From the NCBI RefSeq assembly GCF_948329515.1, contig NZ_CAOJCN010000002.1:247740-311739 (forward strand): a stretch of DNA of 64,000 bases. The letters are read 5' to 3'. The translations under genes and the position numbers were made by a program. This document shows positions 7,169 to 16,922 of the stretch, piece by piece. The notes under the pieces were generated by a model. That model did no database searches. It saw only the letters and a list, made by a program, of their open reading frames with translations, and was not told where the DNA came from. The stretch's first letter is position 1; each line of letters starts with the position of its first letter. The DNA comes from Cohnella rhizoplanae. Its GTDB lineage: Bacteria; Bacillota; Bacilli; Paenibacillales; Paenibacillaceae.

Positions 7169-10100
7169 TTAATAACGGTCGTCGAAACTAGAGGCGGGCG
7201 GCGTAGGATTCACCACGCGGATCTCGACCTGCGTCGAGATGGGCTCGCTGCCGTCCGTGGGCGTGTAGGTGATCGTGAGCTTCTCGCTCCCGGCGGCGGA
7301 TCCGGTGGACAGCGTACCGTCGCCTGCCGTCTTGCCGATCGATCCGGAGAGCGTCACCGCGTCTCCGGGAGCGTCGGTCCAGGATAGCCCTGATTTGACT
7401 TTGGGGATCAGGATCGCCGGCAAGATCGATAACTGTCCCTTATCGCCCGAGAAAATACTGTAGCCGTTCGTGTCCGTATCCAGCGTAATCGTACGGACGA
7501 TATTGAGATCGATGATATCGACCGTAAAAATACGGGGCTCGGACTTGACGCCGGTATCCGGATCGCTGTAGCTCACCTGGACATGGGCCACGCCCGGCTT
7601 GGTAGCTGTCACTTGTCCCGCTGGGGTTAGCGTCGAACCGTTGTCCGCGATCGACCACTGCAGTCCTTCCTTGACCCACGCCGGCTGATCGTTCAGATAG
7701 GTCGCGAGATCCTGGATCCCCTTGTCAGGTACTTCCGCGTTGTACTTGGGCAGGGTGAGATTCATATCCTCGCCGAGGTAGACCTTCAATACCGTAACGA
7801 TGGTGACGGCTTCGATCGGAAGCGTGCCGTCGGCCGGCACGGATACGGTCACCTTCTCCGGTCCCGGATTCGGGTTCCGCCCCGTCGCCAAGCCGCTCGC
7901 GCTCAGGTCCAGGCTAGGATTGCCGCTCTCGTCCTTCCAGATCAACCGGTCGATCACCGATTGACGAAGCTCCGCGGGCTGGATATCCAGCAGCGCGAGC
8001 ATATCCTTGGTCGAGTCCACGCCCATCTTGGGGCTGGCGGTGAACGCCAGCTTCACGACCTGCACGGTCATCGTGGCTGTGAACTCCTGGTTCAGCGCGT
8101 TACGATAACGCACCGTGACAGCCTCGATGCCCGGCGCATCCGCCCGGATCACGCCGCCGTCTCCCGTCAGGCTGACCGTGCCGTTGCCGTCGGTCTCCGA
8201 CCAGACGAGCGCGGGCTCGATCAGTGGCTTCGCGGCGTCGGGCTGTATGGCGAGTTTGCCGTAGAGGTCGAACGTATCGCCGGGCGCCAGCGTGACCGTA
8301 GCGCCCGAGAGGCTAATCTGCTCGACGCGGACCTCGATCGTCCGTGTGATCGGCTGCCCGTCGGTCGGGCGATAAGTAACGGTCAGCGTCTCGGTGCCTC
8401 CGCGATTGGCCGTGTATTCCTTCGTTTGCGAATTGTAGGTCAGCGTGTCCGAGGCCGGATCGTCCGTCCAGGCAAGCCCGCTCTGAATTTCCGCGATGAG
8501 CGCGCTTGGCTGGATCGACAGCAGGTCGGCAGGGTTGAACGTCATCCCTGCGCCGATCGTGAAGCTCGCCGGCGCTCCAAGGTCGACCACCTTGACCATG
8601 ATCGTCTTGACGGCAGCCACGGGATCGCCGGGCTGATAGCGATAGGTCGCCGTTACGTTCTCGATACCGGCGTTCGGCGCCGACAGCGTGCCTGTGGAGC
8701 CTACCGAAGCGTAATTAGACGCGGTATCGTCCCTCCACGCCAGCTTACCCAGAATCTCGCTGCCGAGCGCGGCCGGTTCGGGATGGATTAGAGCACGGAG
8801 ATCCACGCCCGTCTTACCTTTCTCAACGGTAATATGGTCTTGACCGGGCAGACTGACGACCGTCACGCGCGCGGCAGCCTCCACATAATCCGACTTCGGA
8901 TTTTTCCGGTACTTGGCCCTGATCGTCGTCGTGCCGGTACGCTGGCCGATGGCGATCGAGCCGCCTTCGGAAAATTGTAAGATCTCCGGATTATCGCTGG
9001 TCCACACCGTATAGGCTTGAAGATCGTTTCTCTTTTCGGCGGGCGATACGGTGAGGTATTGCGACCAGAGATTCTGTTTGTACTCCTCGCCGACGCCGAT
9101 ATGGATCGTCTCCGGCAGCTTAAGCTCGATCGGCTGCAGCACGGTGACGGTCACCACTTTTTCGTACGTTTTGGACTTGGAGGTTACGGCGACGACCTTG
9201 ATCTCCACCGACCCCCGGTTCACGCCTGTCAGCGTCTTTTTCAGTTCATTCGTTCCGTTGCCGAGGTCCGCCGCGTCGTTCCGCGAAGAAGCGATCGTCC
9301 AGTTCAAGCTCGTCAGCTCCTCGTTGGCGAGCACGAGCTTGGCTTCGAGATTGATCGTATCGTCCACGTTGACGGTCGCCGGTCCGACGATATTGATCCC
9401 CGGCACGACGACCGTCACGTTGGCTACGGCGACGAGTCCGCTGCCGTCGGTCGCCTTCGCCATGACGCGGGCGACGCCTTCTGCTTTGCCTTCGATGATG
9501 CCTTGACCATTGACCGTAACCAGGTCCGGACGGTCGGACGTCCATTCGAGCGTCTTGTTCGTCGTATCTTCCGGCCCGATGACCGGGGTGAGGATGGAGG
9601 TGTCTCCTTTGGCGATGGTTGCGTCCTTCAGGCTCAAGCTCGTCATTTTCGTCACCGCTTGGATCGCATAAGGCTGGAACTGCAAGGCGCGCTCGATGTC
9701 CTTGGTGACGGTGGACCCGTTGACGTAGAAGTCCGTGAAGGTCAGGTTCGAATCCTGAACGATATAGTTGCCGTTCGCTCTGGGCGTGACCTTGACCTCG
9801 AAGCTCACCGGGTCGGCCACGAATTGATTGCCCGAGCGCCTGTAAGGGATATCCGGCAGTCCGCCTTTCAGCCGGTAGCCCGCTGCGAGCGTGCCGGTAA
9901 TCGTCGGCTGCTGGACGAGCGACGATACGTCGCCGGGCAGGAGCTCGAGATTCGCGGGCAGCTTTTCGTCCAGTTTAAAGTTTTTGATGACCAGGTCGGC
10001 AGGATCGATCCCGTTCTGATAGGGGATGCTTTTCGGCGTAATTTTGTAAGTCATCGTATATGGCACGTTTTTCTCGATCTGGTTGTTCACGACATGGGCG

Positions 10101-12547
10101 GAGAGCGTGCGGTTCAAGTCGACGTTCGCGGTGACCTTCACGACTTTTGTCGTGATTTCCTGCCGGACCGTAGCGCCGCTCTTGTCCTTGGCTGATATCG
10201 TGACGATCAGATCGCCGCCTTCGGGCAGCGGATTGTCGTAAGACTCGGTGATGATGACGCCCGTTTCCTTTTCCGTATAGGCCTTGACCTCTCTCTCGGT
10301 CCACGCATCGGCAGGGAGTCTGCGATATTTAAAAGTAACCGACGTAGACAGCCTGCGGTCGATGACGTCGTAATCCTGCGGCGTGTAGCTAAGCAGCACC
10401 TTGTTGTAGGACGGTATGATCTTCCCCGTCGCGGCCGTGTTCGTAGGCGAGTCGACGGTCAGCGTCGGCGCGTGGTTGGACCCGATGAACGCCCGATACA
10501 TCGTATTGACGAACAGCCGCTGCTCCCAATCGGGGAAGCTGGTATTCGTATGGCCCGTCCCCGAATAGGTAACGTTGCCGTACGAATAGGTGTAATAGTG
10601 ATTCCAGCTGTCGTCGTCGTCGCGCGTGCCCCCGGTGATGTTGTACCAAGGGATCAGCTTGGGATCCTCCAGCTTGAGACCGAAGTACTGGTCGTGCGTC
10701 GTGTTGACCTTGGTGATGACGCTGCTGATGTTGAACGGAAAGCGCGTCAGCAGGCCTTCGTTAACCTTTTTGGTCGTCGTAGACGTCTGAGGCGCATTAA
10801 GTCCCATGTTCGTCATCGGGCTGAGCTGGCCCGTCGACGTCTGGAAGTAGCTGATCCAGTTCGAACTGCCCTGGAAGACGGTGTCGTGCGTGAACATGAC
10901 GCTCTGGCCGGTGGCGATGAACGCGTTGACTGCATTGGCCGCCGTCTGGCTGATCGGCGCGTTGCTGTTGTAGGAGTCGACGAATCCGAAAATGAGCATG
11001 TCATAATGGCCGTTCAGGCTCAGATAGCCGGTATCGTTGAAGGTGGAGATCGGCATCGTCTTGATCGTGATCGCGTAGTCTGGCGTCGTCAGGTAGGACT
11101 GCTTCATGTTGCTTTCCTTGAGCAGGCTGCTGGCATCGCCGCTCGAAGGCAGGACCTGCAGCACGTTGATCTTGGTCAGCTCGTCCCGGAACCGGAGCAC
11201 GCCGCTCTGTATGTCCTTCATATGCGTCCCTTGGTCGACAATCTCAAGCTTCCAATAGTGCACGCCCGAATAGCCCTTGGGGAGGCGGAAAGTCAGCGTA
11301 TTGCCGTTCACGGCCGTCACCGACTGCGAGGCGATCAGGTTGTTGGAGTCGAACTTGAGTACGCTGTCGATGCCGATATACAAGTTGGCGACCAGGCTGC
11401 GCTGCGAGATATTGGGGATATTCGCGACGTTAAACGTATACGTGAGCGTATCGCCGGCGACATAAATCTTGTCCTGATTGTCCGTATAGTCGATCGGCTT
11501 GCCGGTCAGCACGAGACGGGGGCGCTCGGCGGCACGGGAGATGAGGTTCGTCTTCGTCAGAAAAGCGTTCGTCGTCATGTCCGAGGGACCGACGAAGATG
11601 ACGTTGCTCTTCCTGGAGGCGGGGACGAATGGATAAGCGGACGAAGTGAGGGAGACGGCATAGTCGTCCAACGCGTCCTTGAGGATGCCCGCCTTGTTCT
11701 GATAGAGCGCGCCGATGCCTGCGTTCGCGCCGGTCGCCTGGCTGTAGACGACGACCGGCAGTCCGCGGTCGATATAGTAGTCTTTGATCTCGTTCATTTT
11801 TAAGTTCGTGATGTCGTTCATGATGCTTTTCGTATCGTGGTTCTGTCCCGAGGTCGAGACGAGCGTGGCGTTATAGGCGCCTTTGCCGATGTAGATCGCG
11901 TCGTAACGGCCGTCGAGCTCGTCCCGCTGCGCGACGAACTGCTTCATGCGCACCGAGTCGATCTTGACGATCGGGTTGGCGTTCGCGCCTAGCAGCGGGA
12001 GCAGCTCGGAGGTGCCGTCGTCCGTGATCTCGAGCACGCGAATCTCCGGATTGGGGCCGGACTGAGGCGTCACGTCGGTAATGATCAGCTTCTGGGAGAC
12101 CGTATTGTAGCTGTCGCTGCTAGCCTGAATCGTGTTGTTGCCGGTTGCGCTCCAGTACTTGCCGCTCGCCAGGGACATTAGCGCGACCGTGCCGTTGCCG
12201 GCGTCCGTCTTATTGAACGTCTCGGTGATCCGGACCGCCGTCGCGCTTGCCGTCAGGTCCGACGTCCCGCTCGCGCTGACGAGCATGCCGTTGCTCTGGG
12301 CGCGGAAAGACACGGAACCGTCGCCCCAGTCCGTCATGACGAATACGGCCGGGGTTCCGTTGCCGACCATGAGCTTATTATTGTTGCTGTTCAGCGTGAC
12401 GTTCGATCCGTTCGTCGTTCCCTTCAGCGTGACCAGCTTGTACGACGAGGCGCTGGCTTGCTGCGTATCCACGCCGTTGGCGGGTACCAATCCGATGGCC
12501 AGCGTTAACGCAAGTAACAGGCTGAGCGCTCTCCGAATCCGCGACAT
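7169..12547 (-). CDS. Very large exported multidomain protein (beta-trefoil, DUF5057-like, Big-type repeats), candidate pilus-associated adhesin
   Basis: A 1792-residue protein with a Sec signal peptide (about residues 1-34, ending ASASS). Residues 36-158 look like a fascin/ricin-type beta-trefoil (SNNNKLMVG, SNGMLVSAS, SGKYWSATG repeats). Residues about 165-690 resemble the DUF5057 type of extracellular domain, including NVIFVGPSDM and MLIFGFVDSY strands. A Big_2-like domain follows near 965-1060 (ATIAKGDTSILTPVIGP). From about 1160 to 1785 there are seven repeats of roughly 90 residues marked by I-x-P then L-x-W-x-D. No LPXTG sorting signal or S-layer-homology domain is seen, so it is either released or held by another factor. 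RBS TAGGGGG precedes the ATG at 12547. It sits between two pilus gene blocks, which suggests a role at the pilus, but that is inference. Confidence 0.65.
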   Translation of the reverse strand: MSRIRRALSLLLALTLAIGLVPANGVDTQQASASSYKLVTLKGTTNGSNVTLNSNNNKLMVGNGTPAVFVMTDWGDGSVSFRAQSNGMLVSASGTSDLTASATAVRITETFNKTDAGNGTVALMSLASGKYWSATGNNTIQASSDSYNTVSQKLIITDVTPQSGPNPEIRVLEITDDGTSELLPLLGANANPIVKIDSVRMKQFVAQRDELDGRYDAIYIGKGAYNATLVSTSGQNHDTKSIMNDITNLKMNEIKDYYIDRGLPVVVYSQATGANAGIGALYQNKAGILKDALDDYAVSLTSSAYPFVPASRKSNVIFVGPSDMTTNAFLTKTNLISRAAERPRLVLTGKPIDYTDNQDKIYVAGDTLTYTFNVANIPNISQRSLVANLYIGIDSVLKFDSNNLIASQSVTAVNGNTLTFRLPKGYSGVHYWKLEIVDQGTHMKDIQSGVLRFRDELTKINVLQVLPSSGDASSLLKESNMKQSYLTTPDYAITIKTMPISTFNDTGYLSLNGHYDMLIFGFVDSYNSNAPISQTAANAVNAFIATGQSVMFTHDTVFQGSSNWISYFQTSTGQLSPMTNMGLNAPQTSTTTKKVNEGLLTRFPFNISSVITKVNTTHDQYFGLKLEDPKLIPWYNITGGTRDDDDSWNHYYTYSYGNVTYSGTGHTNTSFPDWEQRLFVNTMYRAFIGSNHAPTLTVDSPTNTAATGKIIPSYNKVLLSYTPQDYDVIDRRLSTSVTFKYRRLPADAWTEREVKAYTEKETGVIITESYDNPLPEGGDLIVTISAKDKSGATVRQEITTKVVKVTANVDLNRTLSAHVVNNQIEKNVPYTMTYKITPKSIPYQNGIDPADLVIKNFKLDEKLPANLELLPGDVSSLVQQPTITGTLAAGYRLKGGLPDIPYRRSGNQFVADPVSFEVKVTPRANGNYIVQDSNLTFTDFYVNGSTVTKDIERALQFQPYAIQAVTKMTSLSLKDATIAKGDTSILTPVIGPEDTTNKTLEWTSDRPDLVTVNGQGIIEGKAEGVARVMAKATDGSGLVAVANVTVVVPGINIVGPATVNVDDTINLEAKLVLANEELTSLNWTIASSRNDAADLGNGTNELKKTLTGVNRGSVEIKVVAVTSKSKTYEKVVTVTVLQPIELKLPETIHIGVGEEYKQNLWSQYLTVSPAEKRNDLQAYTVWTSDNPEILQFSEGGSIAIGQRTGTTTIRAKYRKNPKSDYVEAAARVTVVSLPGQDHITVEKGKTGVDLRALIHPEPAALGSEILGKLAWRDDTASNYASVGSTGTLSAPNAGIENVTATYRYQPGDPVAAVKTIMVKVVDLGAPASFTIGAGMTFNPADLLSIQPSALIAEIQSGLAWTDDPASDTLTYNSQTKEYTANRGGTETLTVTYRPTDGQPITRTIEVRVEQISLSGATVTLAPGDTFDLYGKLAIQPDAAKPLIEPALVWSETDGNGTVSLTGDGGVIRADAPGIEAVTVRYRNALNQEFTATMTVQVVKLAFTASPKMGVDSTKDMLALLDIQPAELRQSVIDRLIWKDESGNPSLDLSASGLATGRNPNPGPEKVTVSVPADGTLPIEAVTIVTVLKVYLGEDMNLTLPKYNAEVPDKGIQDLATYLNDQPAWVKEGLQWSIADNGSTLTPAGQVTATKPGVAHVQVSYSDPDTGVKSEPRIFTVDIIDLNIVRTITLDTDTNGYSIFSGDKGQLSILPAILIPKVKSGLSWTDAPGDAVTLSGSIGKTAGDGTLSTGSAAGSEKLTITYTPTDGSEPISTQVEIRVVNPTPPASSFDDRY

Positions 12548-12728
12548 TTATTTTCCCCCTAGCAGTATATAAATGACCTATAAGAGATAAAAGACATATT
12601 TAGTAGAATGAAGACGTAATTAGGTTAAGAGACCTAGATCTTTCCGAATCGATTTTACCATATCTTTCTGAAAAAATACTGAACAATTCGTTCGATAAAA
12701 AATGGCGAATAATGCCACAAAAAGCACC
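12548..12728. other. AT-rich divergent intergenic region
   Basis: This stretch between the large exported protein gene (leftward) and pilB (rightward) is clearly more AT-rich than the coding DNA. It holds the leader of the leftward gene and no convincing gene. A 70-codon leftward frame (12620-12832) has no ribosome binding site. Confidence 0.6.
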
Positions 12729-12758
12729 TTGTCTTTTGTTTGTGCGGCGATATATAAT
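12729..12758 (+). promoter_or_regulatory. Sigma-A type promoter candidate for the pil operon
   Basis: TTGTCT (12729-12734) and a perfect TATAAT (12753-12758) are separated by 18 bases. Transcription would start near 12765, about 110 bases before the pilB start. Confidence 0.55.
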
Positions 12759-12874
12759 CCTTCTGAGAAAAAACTTGGAAAATTGTCGGATGGTATCATT
12801 TCTATAACTGGAAATTCCACAACCTTTTGCATAGAAAATGTAGGACTATATTACTAGCGGAAGAGGGGACCGGA

Positions 12875-14542
12875 TTGGCGATCGTCAAAAAGCGATTGGG
12901 AGATTTGCTCGTCGAGAGTCGGATCATCTCCGAGGCGCAGCTTCAGGAAGCGCTGCAGGAGCAGCGCAAGACGAAGCAGAAGCTCGGCGACCTGCTCATT
13001 ACGCAGGGCTACATCAACGAGCAGCAGCTGATCGAAGTGCTGGAGTTCCAGCTCGGCATTCCCCACGTCAGCCTCTTCAAGTACCAGATCGAACCGTCCA
13101 TCACGCAGATCATCCCCGAGGCGCTGGCGAGGCGCTATCAAGCGATCCCGATCCATAAGGAAGGCGGCAAGCTGCTCGTCGCGATGGCGGATCCGCTGGA
13201 TTACTTCGCGATCGAGGAGCTGCGCATGAGCACGGGCTTCCGCATCGAGCCCGCCATCACGAGCCGGGACGAGCTGAACCGCGCGATTGCCCGCCATTAC
13301 GGCCTGCAGGACTCGATGAGCCAGATCCTGGGCGAGCTCCCGACGACGCAAGAAGAGATCCGCGAGACAGAGATCACTAATGAAGATTCACCTGTCGTGC
13401 GGCTGGTGAATCAGATGATTCAACAGGCGATGCAGCTGCGAGTGTCGGATATCCACGTCGATCCCGGCGAGGCGGGCGTGTCGATCCGCTACCGCCTGGA
13501 CGGCGTGCTGCGGACGGAGCGGATGATTCCCAAGCAGATGCAGGGCTTCATCACCGCGCGCCTCAAGATCATGGCCAAGCTGAACATCGCCGAGCGGCGC
13601 CTGCCGCAGGACGGCCGCATGAAGATGGCATTCGACAATCGTACGATCGACATCCGGGTCTCCTCGCTTCCGACGATCCACGGGGAGAAGATCGTGCTCC
13701 GGCTGCTGGATCTCAGCACGGGCGTCAAGGCGATCGACCTGCTCGGCTTCGGCAAGCATAATCTGCATATTTTCCGGGAAATGATCGAACGTCCCTACGG
13801 GATCCTGCTGATCACCGGGCCGACCGGCAGCGGCAAAACGACGACGCTCTATTCAGCGCTAAATCATCTGAACCAGGAGTCGGCGAACATCATCACGGTC
13901 GAGGACCCGGTCGAGTATCAGCTCGAGGGGATCAACCAGGTTCACGTCAACCCGACGATCGGCCTGACGTTCGCAGCCGGACTCCGGTCCATCCTGCGCC
14001 AAGATCCGAACATCGTCATGGTGGGGGAGATCCGGGACACGGAGACGGCGGAGATCGCCATCCGGGCTTCGCTCACGGGACACCTCGTGTTGTCCACGCT
14101 GCACACGAATGACGCGATCAGCACGGTGACCCGCCTGCGCGACATGGGCGTGGAGCCCTATCTCGTCGCTTCGTCGCTCATCGGGGTCGTTGCGCAGCGC
14201 CTCGTGCGGCGCATCTGCCCGGAGTGCAAGAGCGCGCAAGAGCCCACCGAGCAAGAAGCGATGCTGCTCAAGGGACGCGGCCTGTCGGCGGACAAGCTCT
14301 ATGTAGGCAAGGGCTGCGGCAACTGCAACAAAACGGGCTATCGCGGGCGCGTCGCGATTCACGAAGTGCTGATCATGAACGACGGGCTGCGTCGGATGGT
14401 CACGGAGAACGCGACCGTCGAGGAGCTGCGGGCCGCGGCGGCGGAGCAGGGCATGATCGGCCTGATGGACGACGGATTCGCCAAGGTGCTGGGCGGCATC
14501 ACGACGCTCCAGGAAGTGATACGCGAGACCGTCGCCTACTAG
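12875..14542 (+). CDS. pilB: Type IV pilus assembly ATPase PilB
   Basis: A 555-residue GspE/PilB-family ATPase that powers pilus extension from the cytoplasmic face of the platform protein PilC. The N-terminal MshEN-type domain (KKRLGDLLVESRIISEAQL) is of the kind that binds c-di-GMP in some family members. The core has Walker A GPTGSGKTTT, Walker B with the GEIRDTETAEIA box, and a zinc-binding tetracysteine (CPECKS and CGNC). The start is taken as the TTG at 12875, preceded by AGAGGGGA; an in-frame TTG at 12827 lacks a ribosome binding site. It heads a tight run of seven pilus genes. The retraction ATPase follows directly, so both motor functions are encoded. Confidence 0.95.
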   Translation: MAIVKKRLGDLLVESRIISEAQLQEALQEQRKTKQKLGDLLITQGYINEQQLIEVLEFQLGIPHVSLFKYQIEPSITQIIPEALARRYQAIPIHKEGGKLLVAMADPLDYFAIEELRMSTGFRIEPAITSRDELNRAIARHYGLQDSMSQILGELPTTQEEIRETEITNEDSPVVRLVNQMIQQAMQLRVSDIHVDPGEAGVSIRYRLDGVLRTERMIPKQMQGFITARLKIMAKLNIAERRLPQDGRMKMAFDNRTIDIRVSSLPTIHGEKIVLRLLDLSTGVKAIDLLGFGKHNLHIFREMIERPYGILLITGPTGSGKTTTLYSALNHLNQESANIITVEDPVEYQLEGINQVHVNPTIGLTFAAGLRSILRQDPNIVMVGEIRDTETAEIAIRASLTGHLVLSTLHTNDAISTVTRLRDMGVEPYLVASSLIGVVAQRLVRRICPECKSAQEPTEQEAMLLKGRGLSADKLYVGKGCGNCNKTGYRGRVAIHEVLIMNDGLRRMVTENATVEELRAAAAEQGMIGLMDDGFAKVLGGITTLQEVIRETVAY

Positions 14543-14558
14543 CGGGAGGGAATGAACG

Positions 14559-15614
14559 ATGACAGTTGATCCGAAAAGCAGGATGGTGGAGCTGCTGCGC
14601 GCGGCGCACGAGGCCGGCGCGTCCGACCTGCATATCTCGGTCGATTCGCCCCCGATCCTGCGGGTGAACGGCAAGCTGCAGCCCGTCGGCGAGGACAAGG
14701 TGACGGCTGCCGATGCTTCGCGCATGGCCATGTCGCTCATCGACGGAGAGCAGGCGGAGCGGTTCGAGCGCGCGGGCGAGCTGGATTTTTCCTATGAACT
14801 CGAGGGATTGTCCCGCTTCCGGGTGAACGCCTACCGACAGCGGGGCAAGGTCAGCATTGCGGTGCGGACGATCCCCGCGCTGATCCCGACGCTGGAGCAG
14901 CTGCAGCTGCCGCACATTCTGAGCGCGCTGGCGGCCAAGCCGCAGGGACTGATCCTGGTCACCGGTCCGACCGGCTCCGGCAAGTCCTCGACGCTGGCGG
15001 CGATGATCAAGCATATCAACACGCATGAGAAAAAGCACATTGTCACGCTGGAGGATCCGATCGAGTACCTGCACGGCCACGGCTCGTCCATCATCGACCA
15101 GCGCGAGGTCGGCAGCGACACCAAGAGCTTCGCCAATGGCCTTCGCGCCGCGCTCCGGCAGGATCCGGACGTCATCCTGGTGGGCGAGATGCGCGACCTG
15201 GAGACGATCTCGGCTGCGGTAACGGCCGCCGAGACCGGTCACCTCGTATTCGCGACGCTGCATACGACCGATGCGCCGCAGACGATCGACCGGATTATCG
15301 ACGCCTTCCCGGGCCACCAGCAAGGGCAGATCCGCGCCCAGCTCGCGGCGGTGCTCGTGGCCGTCATCTCGCAGCGCCTGCTGCCGCGGACGCAGAACCG
15401 GGGCCGGGCCTGCGCGACCGAGATTCTCGTCAATACGCCGGCGGTGGCCAACCTGATCCGCACGGAGAAGATCCATCAGATTAAGAGCGTCATGCAGACC
15501 GGCAGGCAGCTCGGCATGCATACGCTGGAGCATTCGATCAAGGAGCTGCTCCAGGCAGGCGCCGTGGAGCCGGCTTACGCGAGGGCTTATCTCGCCGAGG
15601 CTGGTGGCGTCTGA
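14559..15614 (+). CDS. pilT: Twitching motility (retraction) ATPase PilT
   Basis: A 351-residue hexameric ATPase that depolymerises type IV pili and so drives twitching. The N-terminal part has the PAS-like ASDLHISVDSPPILRVNG signature of PilT. Walker A is GPTGSGKSST, the Asp box contains LEDPIEYLH, Walker B region is RQDPDVILVGEMRDLETI, and the His box is GHLVFATLHTTDA. It lacks the tetracysteine of PilB, as expected for PilT. RBS GGGAGGG lies 8 bases before the ATG. Its last base is shared with the pilC start (TGATG overlap). Confidence 0.95.
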   Translation: MTVDPKSRMVELLRAAHEAGASDLHISVDSPPILRVNGKLQPVGEDKVTAADASRMAMSLIDGEQAERFERAGELDFSYELEGLSRFRVNAYRQRGKVSIAVRTIPALIPTLEQLQLPHILSALAAKPQGLILVTGPTGSGKSSTLAAMIKHINTHEKKHIVTLEDPIEYLHGHGSSIIDQREVGSDTKSFANGLRAALRQDPDVILVGEMRDLETISAAVTAAETGHLVFATLHTTDAPQTIDRIIDAFPGHQQGQIRAQLAAVLVAVISQRLLPRTQNRGRACATEILVNTPAVANLIRTEKIHQIKSVMQTGRQLGMHTLEHSIKELLQAGAVEPAYARAYLAEAGGV

Positions 15615-16822
15615 TGGCGGATTTTCTCTATCAGGTCCGCAGCCAGACCGGACGTCAGATCAAGGGCAAGCTATCGGCCTCCAGCAAGTCGGCCGCGATG
15701 GACGAGCTGCGCAAGCGCAACCTCGTCGTCCTGTCGCTGAACGAGCAGAAGACGACTTTTCTTAATGCGGACATCTACATCGGCAATCCGGTCAAGCACC
15801 AGCACTTCATCATTTATTGCCGGCAGTTCGCCACGCTCATGCGCGCCGGCGTCAGCATCGTCGATGCGACCGCAATCCTGGCCGAGCAGACGGAGAGCAA
15901 GCCGCTCAAGAAAGCTTTGGTGGACGTGCATACTGGACTGCTGCGCGGGGTGTCGTTCTCGCAATCGGCCGGCGAGCACAAGAAGATCTTCCCGGCGATC
16001 TTCCTCAGCATGATTCGCGCAGGCGAAGAGACCGGCGATATCGAAGGCACGCTGGAGCGGCTCGCGAAGTTCCTGGAGAAACAGCATGTGACCCGGGAAA
16101 AGATCAAGTCGGCCATGACCTATCCGCTTGTCGTCGGCGTATTGGCGATCGGGGCCGTCGTGTATCTACTGAAGGCGGTCGTGCCGCAGTTCGTCTCCAT
16201 GTTCGAGTCGATGGACGCCCAGCTGCCGGGCATCACGCTCATGGTGCTCGCGCTCAGCAAGTCGATCGAGCACCAGTGGTACCTGTGGCTGCTCGGCGCG
16301 GTCGCGGTCGTCGCAGGCTATCAGGTCGCCAGGCGATCGGACAAGGGACGATACTGGATCGACTACGGCAAGCTGAAGGTGCCGATCTTCGGCAAGCTTG
16401 CCCAGAAGGGCGCGATCGCGCAGTTGACCCGTACGCTGTCCTCGCTGTACGCGAGCTCGGTGCCCGTGCTCCAATCGCTGCAGATCGTCGAAGAGCTCGT
16501 GAACAACAAGGTCATCGGCGGCTACATCCGCAAGTCCGCGGATTCGCTACGCCAGGGCAATCCGTTGTCCGAGCCGCTCAAGCAATCGTGGGTATTTCCC
16601 CCGATGGTCACGCAGATGATCGCCATCGGCGAAGAGACCGGCGCGCTCGATCAGATGCTGGAGAAGATCGCCGACTTCTACGAGATGGACGTCGAGAATA
16701 CCGTCGACCGGCTCAAGTCGCTGCTCGAACCGCTGCTCATCGTCTTCCTCGCGGCGCTCGTCGGGACCATCGTGGCGGCGATCATGCTGCCGATGTTCAC
16801 GCTGTACGGGGAGATGGGCTGA
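15614..16822 (+). CDS. pilC: Type IV pilus inner-membrane platform protein PilC
   Basis: A 402-residue protein with two copies of the T2SSF domain: each has the pattern FCRQFATLMRAGVSIVDA / LTRTLSSLYASSVPVLQSL followed by a membrane segment (about residues 172-195 and 375-398). PilC sits in the membrane, links PilB/PilT to the growing fibre and takes up pilin subunits. The phrase FLSMIRAGEETGDIEGTLERLA and the second MVTQMIAIGEETGALDQMLEKIA are family hallmarks. Length is normal for the family. The start overlaps the pilT stop. About 100 bases separate it from the major pilin gene. Confidence 0.95.
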   Translation: MADFLYQVRSQTGRQIKGKLSASSKSAAMDELRKRNLVVLSLNEQKTTFLNADIYIGNPVKHQHFIIYCRQFATLMRAGVSIVDATAILAEQTESKPLKKALVDVHTGLLRGVSFSQSAGEHKKIFPAIFLSMIRAGEETGDIEGTLERLAKFLEKQHVTREKIKSAMTYPLVVGVLAIGAVVYLLKAVVPQFVSMFESMDAQLPGITLMVLALSKSIEHQWYLWLLGAVAVVAGYQVARRSDKGRYWIDYGKLKVPIFGKLAQKGAIAQLTRTLSSLYASSVPVLQSLQIVEELVNNKVIGGYIRKSADSLRQGNPLSEPLKQSWVFPPMVTQMIAIGEETGALDQMLEKIADFYEMDVENTVDRLKSLLEPLLIVFLAALVGTIVAAIMLPMFTLYGEMG

Positions 16823-16922
16823 TTGAAGGCGTGAGCAAGAAGGTAAAAAAAGGTTGTCCCTGCGTCATCGGGCGCTAGCACATATAGATTTGAAAAAATG
16901 AGTGGAAATCGGAGGGATTGGA

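Noticed and set aside
12620..12832. 70-codon leftward frame in the pilB upstream region
   Set aside because: No ribosome binding site; it covers the candidate pil promoter.
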